Source: Lachnotalea glycerini (GTDB lineage Bacteria; Bacillota; Clostridia; Lachnospirales; Lachnospiraceae). From it: a stretch of DNA of 64,000 nt. Within the stretch, counting starts at the first letter, position 1. Each line of letters begins with the position of its first letter. Below the pieces are notes generated by a model. That model worked only from the letters and a program-made list of their open reading frames with translations. It searched no databases and was not told where the DNA came from. The translations under genes and the position numbers were made by a program. Below, piece by piece: positions 52,382 to 59,568 of this stretch. Where the stretch lies: contig NZ_QICS01000002.1 in the NCBI RefSeq assembly GCF_003201285.1, positions 62,001-126,000 on the forward strand, written 5' to 3'.

Positions 52382-53920
52382 ATGAAAAAGAGAAAGGCAA
52401 TGTTGTGTTTTGGGTTGGTTCTTACTATGATGGGCAGTATACTGGGAGGATGTGGTACAAGTAGTTCTTCCATTGATACATCAAATGCGGATCAAAGTTC
52501 ATCCCAAAGCTCAGAGGAAACCGGCGAATTAGACACTTTTGAAGAAGTAGAGCTGGTAATGTATGTAATTGGGGACAGGCCTGCCGGGCAGGATGCTGTA
52601 GATGAAAATTTTAATCAATTAATAAAAGAAAAATTAAATTGTACCCTAAAACTTAACTGGATTCCATGGTCAGATTACGCAAATAAATATCCGCTTTTGT
52701 TCTCATCAGGAGAAGAATTTGATATGGCATATACATCTGGCTGGTTAAATTTTGCTTCATTAGCAAGAAAAGGTGCATTTATGAGTCTGGACGAGCTTTG
52801 GGCAACCTATGCTCCCAAAAACTTCTCCAAGCAATCTGTAGCAGCCCTGCAGGAGGCAACGATTGATGGGCATTACTATTGCATCCCAACAATGCTTTCC
52901 ACTTACAATGCGTATGGGCCTATCTATCGAACAGATATTATGGAAGGCAGCGAATGGGATGGCAAAATGGAAACTTTTGAAGATGTTGAAACATATTGCG
53001 ATATTGTAAAAGAAACCAAACCTGAAATGGAGCCGCTTGATATCTATTCAGCAGGTTCAGAATGGGATGATACATGGATGTGGAGTTTGGGTTACTCATC
53101 AAGCAAGGGGTCTAGTAATGATTTCCTTTTCTTTGATTCGTCACAAGAAAATCCACAGTTGTTTACTTACTATGAAAGTGATCAAACAAATGAGTTTTTG
53201 GAAATGATGGCAAGATGGAATGAAAAAGGATTTTTCTCAAAATCAGCATTATCTGATACGGATTCTACTAAGACTCAGAATGGTAAAGCAGCAGTGAGAA
53301 CTCATAATGTAGACAACTATGCAAGCTATTCAACCATACATCCAGAATGGTCTTATAGCTATTCGAATTTAGTGAAGAGTATTGCTCATTTGCCATATAC
53401 ACAGGATGCAATGGTTATCTCAAATACTTCTAAGAACCCAGAAAGAGCATTGGCACTTTGGGATTTAATTACCAATGATCAGGAAGTTTTCGATGCATTC
53501 TATTATGGGATCTTAGACAAGACATACACATTAGATGACAGTGGCGATTATGCAATAACAGATGCGGATAATTATGCAGTGTCAACTATGTGGGCGGCAC
53601 GTACGACTGAGTTTAACCGTAACATAGTAGGAACTCCTGCAGATTACAATACGATGAAAGAAGGATTTGAAACCTCTATTGTAGCTGGGGAAGGTACTGA
53701 AAAATACTCCGCGTTTACAATTGATACCTCTTCCATAGAAACAGAGTACGCAGCATGCCAGAGTGCTCATCAGCAGTATTGGTGGCCGTTAGAACTAGGC
53801 TATACAGATGCGGCAACGGGTCTTGCAGAATATCAAGAGAAGATGGAAGCAGCAGGAATTGAGAAGGTTCGTACAGAAATCCAGAAACAGTTGGATGCAT
53901 ATATCGCTAATCTAAAATAA
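52382..53920 (+). CDS. Oligosaccharide-binding lipoprotein, LplA type
   Basis: The 512-residue extracellular solute-binding protein has lipidation at Cys24 (ILGGC) followed by a Ser-rich linker. The large family-1 fold starts VELVMYVIGDRPAGQDAVDENFN and has aromatic clusters (WIPWSDYANKYP, YTSGWLNFA, HQQYWWPLELGY) that suit sugar stacking. It delivers oligosaccharides to the two permeases. All glycosidases of this locus lack signal peptides, so the cargo is probably taken up as intact oligosaccharide. AAGGAGG precedes the ATG; a strong terminator follows. Confidence 0.93.
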   Translation: MKKRKAMLCFGLVLTMMGSILGGCGTSSSSIDTSNADQSSSQSSEETGELDTFEEVELVMYVIGDRPAGQDAVDENFNQLIKEKLNCTLKLNWIPWSDYANKYPLLFSSGEEFDMAYTSGWLNFASLARKGAFMSLDELWATYAPKNFSKQSVAALQEATIDGHYYCIPTMLSTYNAYGPIYRTDIMEGSEWDGKMETFEDVETYCDIVKETKPEMEPLDIYSAGSEWDDTWMWSLGYSSSKGSSNDFLFFDSSQENPQLFTYYESDQTNEFLEMMARWNEKGFFSKSALSDTDSTKTQNGKAAVRTHNVDNYASYSTIHPEWSYSYSNLVKSIAHLPYTQDAMVISNTSKNPERALALWDLITNDQEVFDAFYYGILDKTYTLDDSGDYAITDADNYAVSTMWAARTTEFNRNIVGTPADYNTMKEGFETSIVAGEGTEKYSAFTIDTSSIETEYAACQSAHQQYWWPLELGYTDAATGLAEYQEKMEAAGIEKVRTEIQKQLDAYIANLK

Positions 53921-53944
53921 TATTTTTATAATAAAGGTAGAGGA

Positions 53945-53982
53945 AAAAAGGTATGGAAGATGAAAATTTTCCATACCTTTTT
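53945..53982 (+). terminator. Rho-independent terminator of the importer operon
   Basis: AAAAAGGTATGGAA (53945-53958) pairs with TTCCATACCTTTTT (53969-53982), a 14-bp perfect stem with terminal U-tract. Confidence 0.9.
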
Positions 53983-54096
53983 GTGTTATTGCTGGAACAT
54001 TTGATATGAAATGTGAACTATTTTTTAAAATTTAGCTGTAAGAGGTTCAAATTATGTATATCAGTCACATTGGGGCACATAATAGGATATGATATA

Positions 54097-54119
54097 GAAC
54101 AAAAGTGTAACATTTGTTC
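54097..54119. promoter_or_regulatory. Candidate SorC-family operator
   Basis: Inverted repeat GAACAAA-N9-TTTGTTC just upstream of the promoter of the SorC-led operon. Its form is like the GAACA/TGTTC-type palindromes known for SorC/DeoR sugar regulators such as Bacillus subtilis DeoR. A second perfect palindrome, TAAGCGCTTA, lies at 54176-54185 after the -10. Confidence 0.55.
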
Positions 54120-54135
54120 AAAGTGTATAGAAGTA

Positions 54136-54164
54136 TTGAAAACTACTATTTATATTTGTATAAT
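54136..54164 (+). promoter_or_regulatory. Promoter of the SorC/kinase/RuBisCO-like operon
   Basis: TTGAAA (54136-54141), 17 bp, TATAAT (54159-54164). The palindrome TAAGCGCTTA (54176-54185) sits near the transcription start and could be a repressor roadblock. Confidence 0.75.
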
Positions 54165-54207
54165 ATATATAGTAATAAGCGCTTAATACAGATAGAAAGG
54201 AAAAAAT

Positions 54208-55143
54208 ATGGATAGTAATGAGTTGAGATTATTAGTAAAGATTTGTAAAATGTATTACTTAGAAGATTTGAGTCAAAATGAGATAGCAAAGCAGCTATTC
54301 ATTTCTCGTCCGCAAGTAAGCAAGCTGATTTCTAAAGCAAAGCAAAAAAATATTATTTCATTCCAAATAAATGACCCATTTTCAGAAGAAGATAAGGCAG
54401 CGGAGCAATTGAAGAAACGTTATCATATTGAGGATGTGCTGGTTGTAGATACAAGGGATGTAAACAGTGAATGCGCTTCAGAGAAGTTAGCTAAAAATAT
54501 GTCTTTTCTAATTACTCGTTATGTGTCCAATGGTAGTGTAATCGGTATATCTGCAGGCTATACTGTTGCTGCTTGTTCCAAATATTGTAATATATATAAT
54601 TGTAAGAATTTGCAATTTATACCATTAGTTGCAGGTCAATCCTTTGAGGGGGAGAATTGGTATGCAAATCAAAGCTGCCAACGCTTTGCCAGTCGTCTGA
54701 AAAGTAAGTATATGCTGCTTAATACACCTTTGATTATAAGAAATACGCAAGCACGAGAAGAACTCGAGAATAATATTGCAGTAAGACCGGTACTTGACTG
54801 CTATGATCATCTGGATACGATTCTACTTGGAATTGGACAGGCAACTCCAGAATCCACGTTAGGAAAATGTTCTATCAGCAAGGATGAGATTAACTGGGCT
54901 TATGAGCATGGAGTTAAGGCGGTAATTGGGGCTTCCTTTATCGATGCTGGAGGAAATGAAATTAGTGGGACACAAAGTGATTTTTTTATTGGCATAAAAG
55001 TCGCCCAGATTAGAAAGTGTAAATCAGTCGTTGCAGTAGCAACGGGAATTCATAAGGTGGAAGCGATTAAGGCGACATTAAAAGGGGAATATGTAAATGC
55101 ATTTTGCACAGACTTAGTTACTGCACAAGAGTTATTAAAATGA
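54208..55143 (+). CDS. SorC-family sugar-responsive transcriptional regulator
   Basis: The 311-residue protein has an N-terminal helix-turn-helix (MYYLEDLSQNEIAKQLFISRPQVSKLISKAKQ) and a sugar-phosphate-binding domain with YVSNGSVIGISAGYTVAA, DTILLGIGQATPEST, GASFIDAGGNEI and VVAVATGIHKVEAIKATLKG. Such proteins sense the phosphorylated sugar or sugar acid of the pathway they control. It leads the operon with the FGGY kinase (16 bp downstream), so the kinase product is the likely inducer. Confidence 0.92.
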   Translation: MDSNELRLLVKICKMYYLEDLSQNEIAKQLFISRPQVSKLISKAKQKNIISFQINDPFSEEDKAAEQLKKRYHIEDVLVVDTRDVNSECASEKLAKNMSFLITRYVSNGSVIGISAGYTVAACSKYCNIYNCKNLQFIPLVAGQSFEGENWYANQSCQRFASRLKSKYMLLNTPLIIRNTQAREELENNIAVRPVLDCYDHLDTILLGIGQATPESTLGKCSISKDEINWAYEHGVKAVIGASFIDAGGNEISGTQSDFFIGIKVAQIRKCKSVVAVATGIHKVEAIKATLKGEYVNAFCTDLVTAQELLK

Positions 55144-55159
55144 CCAGTGGAGGTATTTT

Positions 55160-56692
55160 ATGGGAAGATATTATATTGGATTTGATTGTGGAACGCAAAG
55201 TACAAAAACAGCAATTTACAGCGAAGATACGACCTGTGTAGCAGAAGAAATGATACCAACTAATATTAACTACCCAAAGGCAGGTTGGGCGGAAATGGAC
55301 GCAGACCATTATCTGGAATCAGTCAGAAAGGGAATAAAGGCATGTCTTACAAAAAGTGGTATTGATCCAAAGGATGTACGCGCCATATGCGGTGACGGAA
55401 TTATTTGTGGAATTGTAGGTGTTAATGAGGATGGAAAAGCGATAACACCATATATTCCTTATCTGGATTCACGTACTGCACAGGATGCGAAATGGATTAA
55501 TGAAAATTTAGAGCCTATTTGGATTGAAGAGAGTGGAAATGCATCTGTAGCACCATTTTATCCGCCCCTATTGGCTCGCTGGCTGATTAAAAATCATGAG
55601 GAATTCAAACAAAGCGGTGTTAAAATCATGAATAATGGGCCATACGTATTGTCTCGTCTTGCAAATTTGAAAGCGAAAGATGCATTTATTGACTGGGCAA
55701 CTTTGTCAGGGTGGCTGATTGGATATAAGGCAGAGGAAAAAGTTTGGTCTAAGGAGCAGATGAATCTGTTGGAGATTCCGATGGAGTTATTACCCAAAAT
55801 TGTTAAACCTTGGGATATTGTTGGTACTTTAAGTGAAGAGGAAGCTTCTTTAACAGGCCTGCCAGCAGGAATTCCGATTGTGGCTGGAGCAGGGGATACG
55901 ATGCAGTCCAATCTGGGCTGTGGACTTGTTGAGACAGGTATGGCAGCGGATGTAGCCGGAACCGCAGCTATGTTTACGATAATGGTAGATGGAATTAATT
56001 TAGAACTTAGCAAAAATTCAGATTTGTTATTCTCAATTGGTACATTACCAGATACTTATTTTTACTGGGGTTATATTCGAACAGGCGGCTTATCCTTACG
56101 CTGGTTTCGCGATAATATTTGTGGGCGTGAAGGAGACAACTCTTTCTACGATGAAATACAGGAATTGGCGCAGAAAGTATCGGTAGGCTCAAATGGAACG
56201 TTATTCTTCCCATATCTTCAAGGTGGCGGTGGTGATTTAGAAAACGCCAGCGGATGCTTTTTGAATATGACGACCAAAACAGATCAAGGAGAAATGTGGC
56301 GTGCAATTTTAGAGTCAATAGCTTATGAATATTTGTCACTTGTTAACAGTTTAAGAGAGAATGGAATCAGTGTTGATAAAATTATTATAACAGAAGGCGG
56401 AAGTAAGAGTAACTTATGGAATCAGATTAAAGCAGATGTTTTGGAGGCTAATGTTTTTACTCTAAAACGTAAAGAAGGAGCAGTGATGTCAAATATTGCA
56501 TTGGCAGCCTATGCAGTAGGAGATATTAAGGATTTAAAGGATGCAATTTCAAAATGGATTGAAGCAAGAGATACCTTTACACCCAATATTCAAAATACAA
56601 AGAATTATCAAAATATTTTTGCCATTCAGCAAAAACTGCTTAAGGAAAATATGAAAGATGCTTTTTTATCACTTGCCAAATTAAACCAGTAA
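55160..56692 (+). CDS. FGGY-family carbohydrate kinase, substrate unknown
   Basis: 510 residues. The N-terminal ATPase loop YIGFDCGTQSTKTAIY, catalytic-region DWATLSGWL, VAGAGDTMQSNLGCGL, GTLFFPYLQGGGGD and the FGGY-like ITEGGSKSNLWNQIKADVL are all present, so the enzyme should be active. FGGY kinases act on ketoses, polyols and similar C3-C7 sugars; xylulokinase-like features are visible but substrate residues cannot be assigned. Genes for a membrane protein, a HAD phosphatase and a RuBisCO-like protein follow, so the phosphorylated product may feed that enzyme. No isomerase or dehydrogenase gene is present in the cluster. Confidence 0.88.
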   Translation: MGRYYIGFDCGTQSTKTAIYSEDTTCVAEEMIPTNINYPKAGWAEMDADHYLESVRKGIKACLTKSGIDPKDVRAICGDGIICGIVGVNEDGKAITPYIPYLDSRTAQDAKWINENLEPIWIEESGNASVAPFYPPLLARWLIKNHEEFKQSGVKIMNNGPYVLSRLANLKAKDAFIDWATLSGWLIGYKAEEKVWSKEQMNLLEIPMELLPKIVKPWDIVGTLSEEEASLTGLPAGIPIVAGAGDTMQSNLGCGLVETGMAADVAGTAAMFTIMVDGINLELSKNSDLLFSIGTLPDTYFYWGYIRTGGLSLRWFRDNICGREGDNSFYDEIQELAQKVSVGSNGTLFFPYLQGGGGDLENASGCFLNMTTKTDQGEMWRAILESIAYEYLSLVNSLRENGISVDKIIITEGGSKSNLWNQIKADVLEANVFTLKRKEGAVMSNIALAAYAVGDIKDLKDAISKWIEARDTFTPNIQNTKNYQNIFAIQQKLLKENMKDAFLSLAKLNQ

Positions 56693-56710
56693 ATCAAGGA
56701 GGAAATTATA

Positions 56711-57226
56711 ATGAAATTTCATAAATTTATCGTAATTCCGTTTTCAATTGGTGTTTTAGCATTTATTTTACAGTTAGTGGATCAAAGCTTATCGCCGATT
56801 CTTTCACCTGATGGGAACTCTGGTTTTGCATGGATATCTTTTCAGGCTTGGGCAGTTTATTTCTTCGCAGGCTGTAATATGAAAGGTGGCTTAAAGTCCT
56901 ATTTGAATTATATTACAGGAATTGTAGCAGCAATATTTATGATATTGTTGGGGCAGTTTGTAACTCCTATGCTTGGCAGCTTTTCCATGCCGTTTGCTCT
57001 ATTGGTTGGCTGTGTTATATTTTTAAGTCTGGAAAGGGTAGAGCTGTTTAATTTATTGCCTCCAATGTTTATCTCGGCCGGCATCTATTTTGGAATCATT
57101 ACATATGTGCCAAATGCCAACTTTATAAATGTAGCAGTTATCGTTGCCCTATATGCATTTTTTGGCCTGTTTCTTGGCTACATTTCCATTCTGTTCAGAC
57201 AATGGTATGAGGAGAAGCAAAAATGA
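56711..57226 (+). CDS. DUF1097-like small integral membrane protein
   Basis: The 171-residue protein has five or six membrane segments, with the pattern of the YcdZ/DUF1097 family (IPFSIGVLAFILQLVD; SFQAWAVYFFAGCNMKGGLKSYLNYITGIVAA; FNLLPPMFISAGIYFG). Function is unknown; members are often beside catabolic genes and could be small transport or channel proteins. Here it could move the substrate or a product of the FGGY/RuBisCO-like pathway, because no other transporter gene lies in this operon. Its stop overlaps the HAD start (ATGA). Confidence 0.7.
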   Translation: MKFHKFIVIPFSIGVLAFILQLVDQSLSPILSPDGNSGFAWISFQAWAVYFFAGCNMKGGLKSYLNYITGIVAAIFMILLGQFVTPMLGSFSMPFALLVGCVIFLSLERVELFNLLPPMFISAGIYFGIITYVPNANFINVAVIVALYAFFGLFLGYISILFRQWYEEKQK

Positions 57227-57855
57227 AATTAGCAATATTTGATTTTGACGGAACAATATTTGAATCTGCTTGCTATTGGGAAAAAATCATTGATGACTAT
57301 TTAAGAAAACGCAATATTACACCGCCTGAGAATATTTTAAGCATTGTAAAACCATTAGGTATTTCTGGCGCGGCGAAGTTGTTTAAAGAAAGGTTTTCCC
57401 TAAACGAGGAGCAGAGTGAAATAGTTACAGACTGGAGAACCAAAATGGGCAGAAACTATCACGAGGTTATTCCGCTCAAGGCTTATGCCTATGAATATAT
57501 TTCTAAGCTTCAAAAAGAAGGAACTAAAATATGTCTGGCAACTGCGATGGAACGGGACTTTGTAATGCCTGCAATGGAACGCACAGGAATCTCTAAGTTA
57601 TTTGACAGTATTGTTACCATTGCAGATGTGAATGCAAATAAGAACAGTCCTAGGATATTTCAGTATTGTGCAGAACAATTTCAGGCAGAACCGTATGAAT
57701 GTACTGTTTTTGAAGATTCACCTCAGGCAGCAATCATATGTAAGGAAGCAGGGTTTCATGTGATCGGGGTATATGATGGCGTGTGTAAGAATGACTGCGA
57801 TCTAATGAAGCCGGTTTGTGACCAATTTATTTGTTCCTTTTATGAATTAATTTAA
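57223..57855 (+). CDS. HAD-superfamily phosphatase (beta-phosphoglucomutase/phosphoglycolate phosphatase-like)
   Basis: 210 residues. HAD motif I is LAIFDFDGTIFES (DxD nucleophile and acid), motif II CLATA near 105, the motif III Lys near DVNANKNSP, and motif IV VFEDSPQAAIICKEAG. The helical cap between motifs I and II is the C1 type of the phosphoglycolate phosphatase/beta-phosphoglucomutase group. It probably removes phosphate from a small product or by-product of this operon. Glycolate phosphate or a sugar phosphate are guesses. It overlaps the DUF1097-like gene by four bases. Confidence 0.85.
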   Translation: MKLAIFDFDGTIFESACYWEKIIDDYLRKRNITPPENILSIVKPLGISGAAKLFKERFSLNEEQSEIVTDWRTKMGRNYHEVIPLKAYAYEYISKLQKEGTKICLATAMERDFVMPAMERTGISKLFDSIVTIADVNANKNSPRIFQYCAEQFQAEPYECTVFEDSPQAAIICKEAGFHVIGVYDGVCKNDCDLMKPVCDQFICSFYELI

Positions 57856-57954
57856 GAAGTAAAATAGATTGACCGAAAAAGTGACGACAGTAGAAGATAA
57901 TAGATTAATGCATTTATGTAGTATGAAGTCATATCAATTAAAGGAGATATTATT

Positions 57955-59265
57955 ATGAAGAGAAATTATGATCCAATTATTTTTTGTCAAAGTGAATCAC
58001 TTGATTTAGAAGATTTTGTTATAGCTACTTACCTAATGTCAGCGCAAACAAAGGATGTATTGATGAGAGCAGGCGCTATGGCGGTGGAACAGACAACGGG
58101 AACCTGGCTTAGAGTTCCGGACGAAACAGATGAAGTTCGCCGTAAATTTGTCGGACGTGTTATCAATGTATTTAATGTTCCAGGTTATGAAGCTACTTGT
58201 CCTGATAAAATAAGAACCTGTGTGATACAAATAGCATTTCCGTGGAGAAATTTTGGGCAACAGTTACCAGAGCTTTTATCTACCGTGTTTGGTAATATTT
58301 CAATCATGGATAATTTAAAGCTTCTTGATTTACAGTTTCCAAAGAGCTTTACAGCCGGCTTCAAAGGACCACGCTTTGGTACACAAGGACTAAGAGATCG
58401 TCTTGGAATACAGGATCGTCCGTTAACATTGGCTATGATTAAGCCTTGTACAGGTATTCCGATAGATGTTATTGAACGACAGTTTTATAATTTGGCATTA
58501 TCAGGAGTTGATATGGTTAAGGATGATGAATTAATAGCAGATCCTATCCATGCTCCTTTGTTTAAACGTATTGAAGCTTGTCAGCGAGCAGCAGAGAAAG
58601 CTTATAAGGAAACAGGTAAAAAGGTTCTTTACATTCCCAATATTACAGATCGTCAGGATCGTATGTTTGAGAAAGCACATAAAGCAATTGACATGGGAGT
58701 CGAAGCTCTTATGGTTAATGTTCATGCAACAGGCTATGGTACAATGAGTGCTTTGGCTGAAGATGACAGTATTAAAGTACCATTGCTTGCACATCCTTGC
58801 TACAGTGGAACAAGCTATATGGGAAGTTCGACAGGAATGTCCTCTCATATCATACATGGAAAATTTATGCGATTAGAAGGTGCAGATATGGTTGTTTATA
58901 ACTGTTCATATGGCAAAGTTCCTAGTCTGGTAGAACGTTATGTAAGAATTGGACAAAGTCTGTTATCAGATTTCCACGGTTTAAAACCAACATTCCCAAG
59001 TCCGGCGGCAGGTATGCATCCAGGCTTAGTTGGACAGGTAATGGATGATTTAGGACCAGATATTATCATTGGAGCAGGGGCTTCTATGCATGCTCATCCA
59101 ATGGGCTTGAAGGGCGGTGTTGCAGCACTGAACCAGGCAGCCGAAGCTTGGAAACTTAATGTCACACCACAAGAATATGCGCAGGATCATGAGGAGCTTA
59201 GAATATCCATTGATCAATGGGGTGTATATGATCCAAATAAGTCAATTTTTGAATTAACAAATTAA
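57955..59265 (+). CDS. RuBisCO-like protein (form IV RLP)
   Basis: The 436-residue homologue of the RuBisCO large subunit keeps the catalytic Lys163 (AMIKPCTG), but Cys165 stands where true RuBisCO has its second lysine (K177). The metal-site motif Lys189-Asp190-Asp191-Glu192 (VKDDE) is intact, so a carbamylated lysine and Mg2+ are expected. His280 aligns with H294. The loop-6 and phosphate regions differ (HGKFMRLEGAD 301-311; PSPAAGMHPG 349-358; GAGASMHAHPMG 373-384). It is thus not a CO2-fixing enzyme but an enolase, isomerase, decarboxylase or transcarboxylase on a phosphorylated sugar derivative. The neighbours do not include methionine-salvage genes. Confidence 0.9.
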   Translation: MKRNYDPIIFCQSESLDLEDFVIATYLMSAQTKDVLMRAGAMAVEQTTGTWLRVPDETDEVRRKFVGRVINVFNVPGYEATCPDKIRTCVIQIAFPWRNFGQQLPELLSTVFGNISIMDNLKLLDLQFPKSFTAGFKGPRFGTQGLRDRLGIQDRPLTLAMIKPCTGIPIDVIERQFYNLALSGVDMVKDDELIADPIHAPLFKRIEACQRAAEKAYKETGKKVLYIPNITDRQDRMFEKAHKAIDMGVEALMVNVHATGYGTMSALAEDDSIKVPLLAHPCYSGTSYMGSSTGMSSHIIHGKFMRLEGADMVVYNCSYGKVPSLVERYVRIGQSLLSDFHGLKPTFPSPAAGMHPGLVGQVMDDLGPDIIIGAGASMHAHPMGLKGGVAALNQAAEAWKLNVTPQEYAQDHEELRISIDQWGVYDPNKSIFELTN

Positions 59266-59276
59266 TAAGATAATAT

Positions 59277-59345
59277 AAAAGGACCAAATCCAAGGAAAGC
59301 TTTTTCAAGCATTTTAAGGAAGTGGTCCTTTTTACATTGACAATA
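59277..59345 (+). terminator. Rho-independent terminator after the RuBisCO-like gene
   Basis: AAAAGGACCA (59277-59286) pairs with TGGTCCTTTT (59333-59342) across an internal A/T-rich loop that can itself fold, followed by Ts. Confidence 0.75.
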
Positions 59346-59370
59346 TGAATGATTGGAGACAGAAAATATT

Positions 59371-59424
59371 ATGAGCAAACTATATCAGATTCAGTTACGA
59401 AGCAGAGCAAATGAGCTTCTGTAG
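59371..59424 (+). CDS. Possible 17-codon leader ORF
   Basis: MSKLYQIQLRSRANELL, preceded by TTGGAG eleven or so bases upstream. It lies between the RuBisCO-like terminator and the promoter of the next gene, so its transcription source is unclear. It may be a chance frame or the remnant of a gene. Confidence 0.15.
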   Translation: MSKLYQIQLRSRANELL

Positions 59425-59486
59425 AAAAATGTAAATAAAAGTCTTGTACATATTAAAATAGGTCAGTGAATACCTTGTATAAATCA

Positions 59487-59516
59487 TTGTTTGAAAGTGT
59501 AAATATAGCATATAAT
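59487..59516 (+). promoter_or_regulatory. Promoter of the GH43/esterase fusion gene
   Basis: TTGTTT (59487-59492), 18 bp, TATAAT (59511-59516), about 50 bp before the ATG. The 303-bp gap before the gene otherwise holds only the terminator and the doubtful 17-codon frame. Confidence 0.55.
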
Positions 59517-59568
59517 TTAATTAATGTTTATAGATCAAAGTGATTAATAATTTTGTAGAGGTGATTTT

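Noticed and set aside
57955-59265. Annotation as true RuBisCO or as the DK-MTP enolase of methionine salvage
   Set aside because: The second catalytic lysine and phosphate-loop residues of RuBisCO are changed, and no methionine-salvage genes (mtnA, mtnK, mtnB, mtnD types) adjoin it; the neighbours are an FGGY kinase and SorC regulator.
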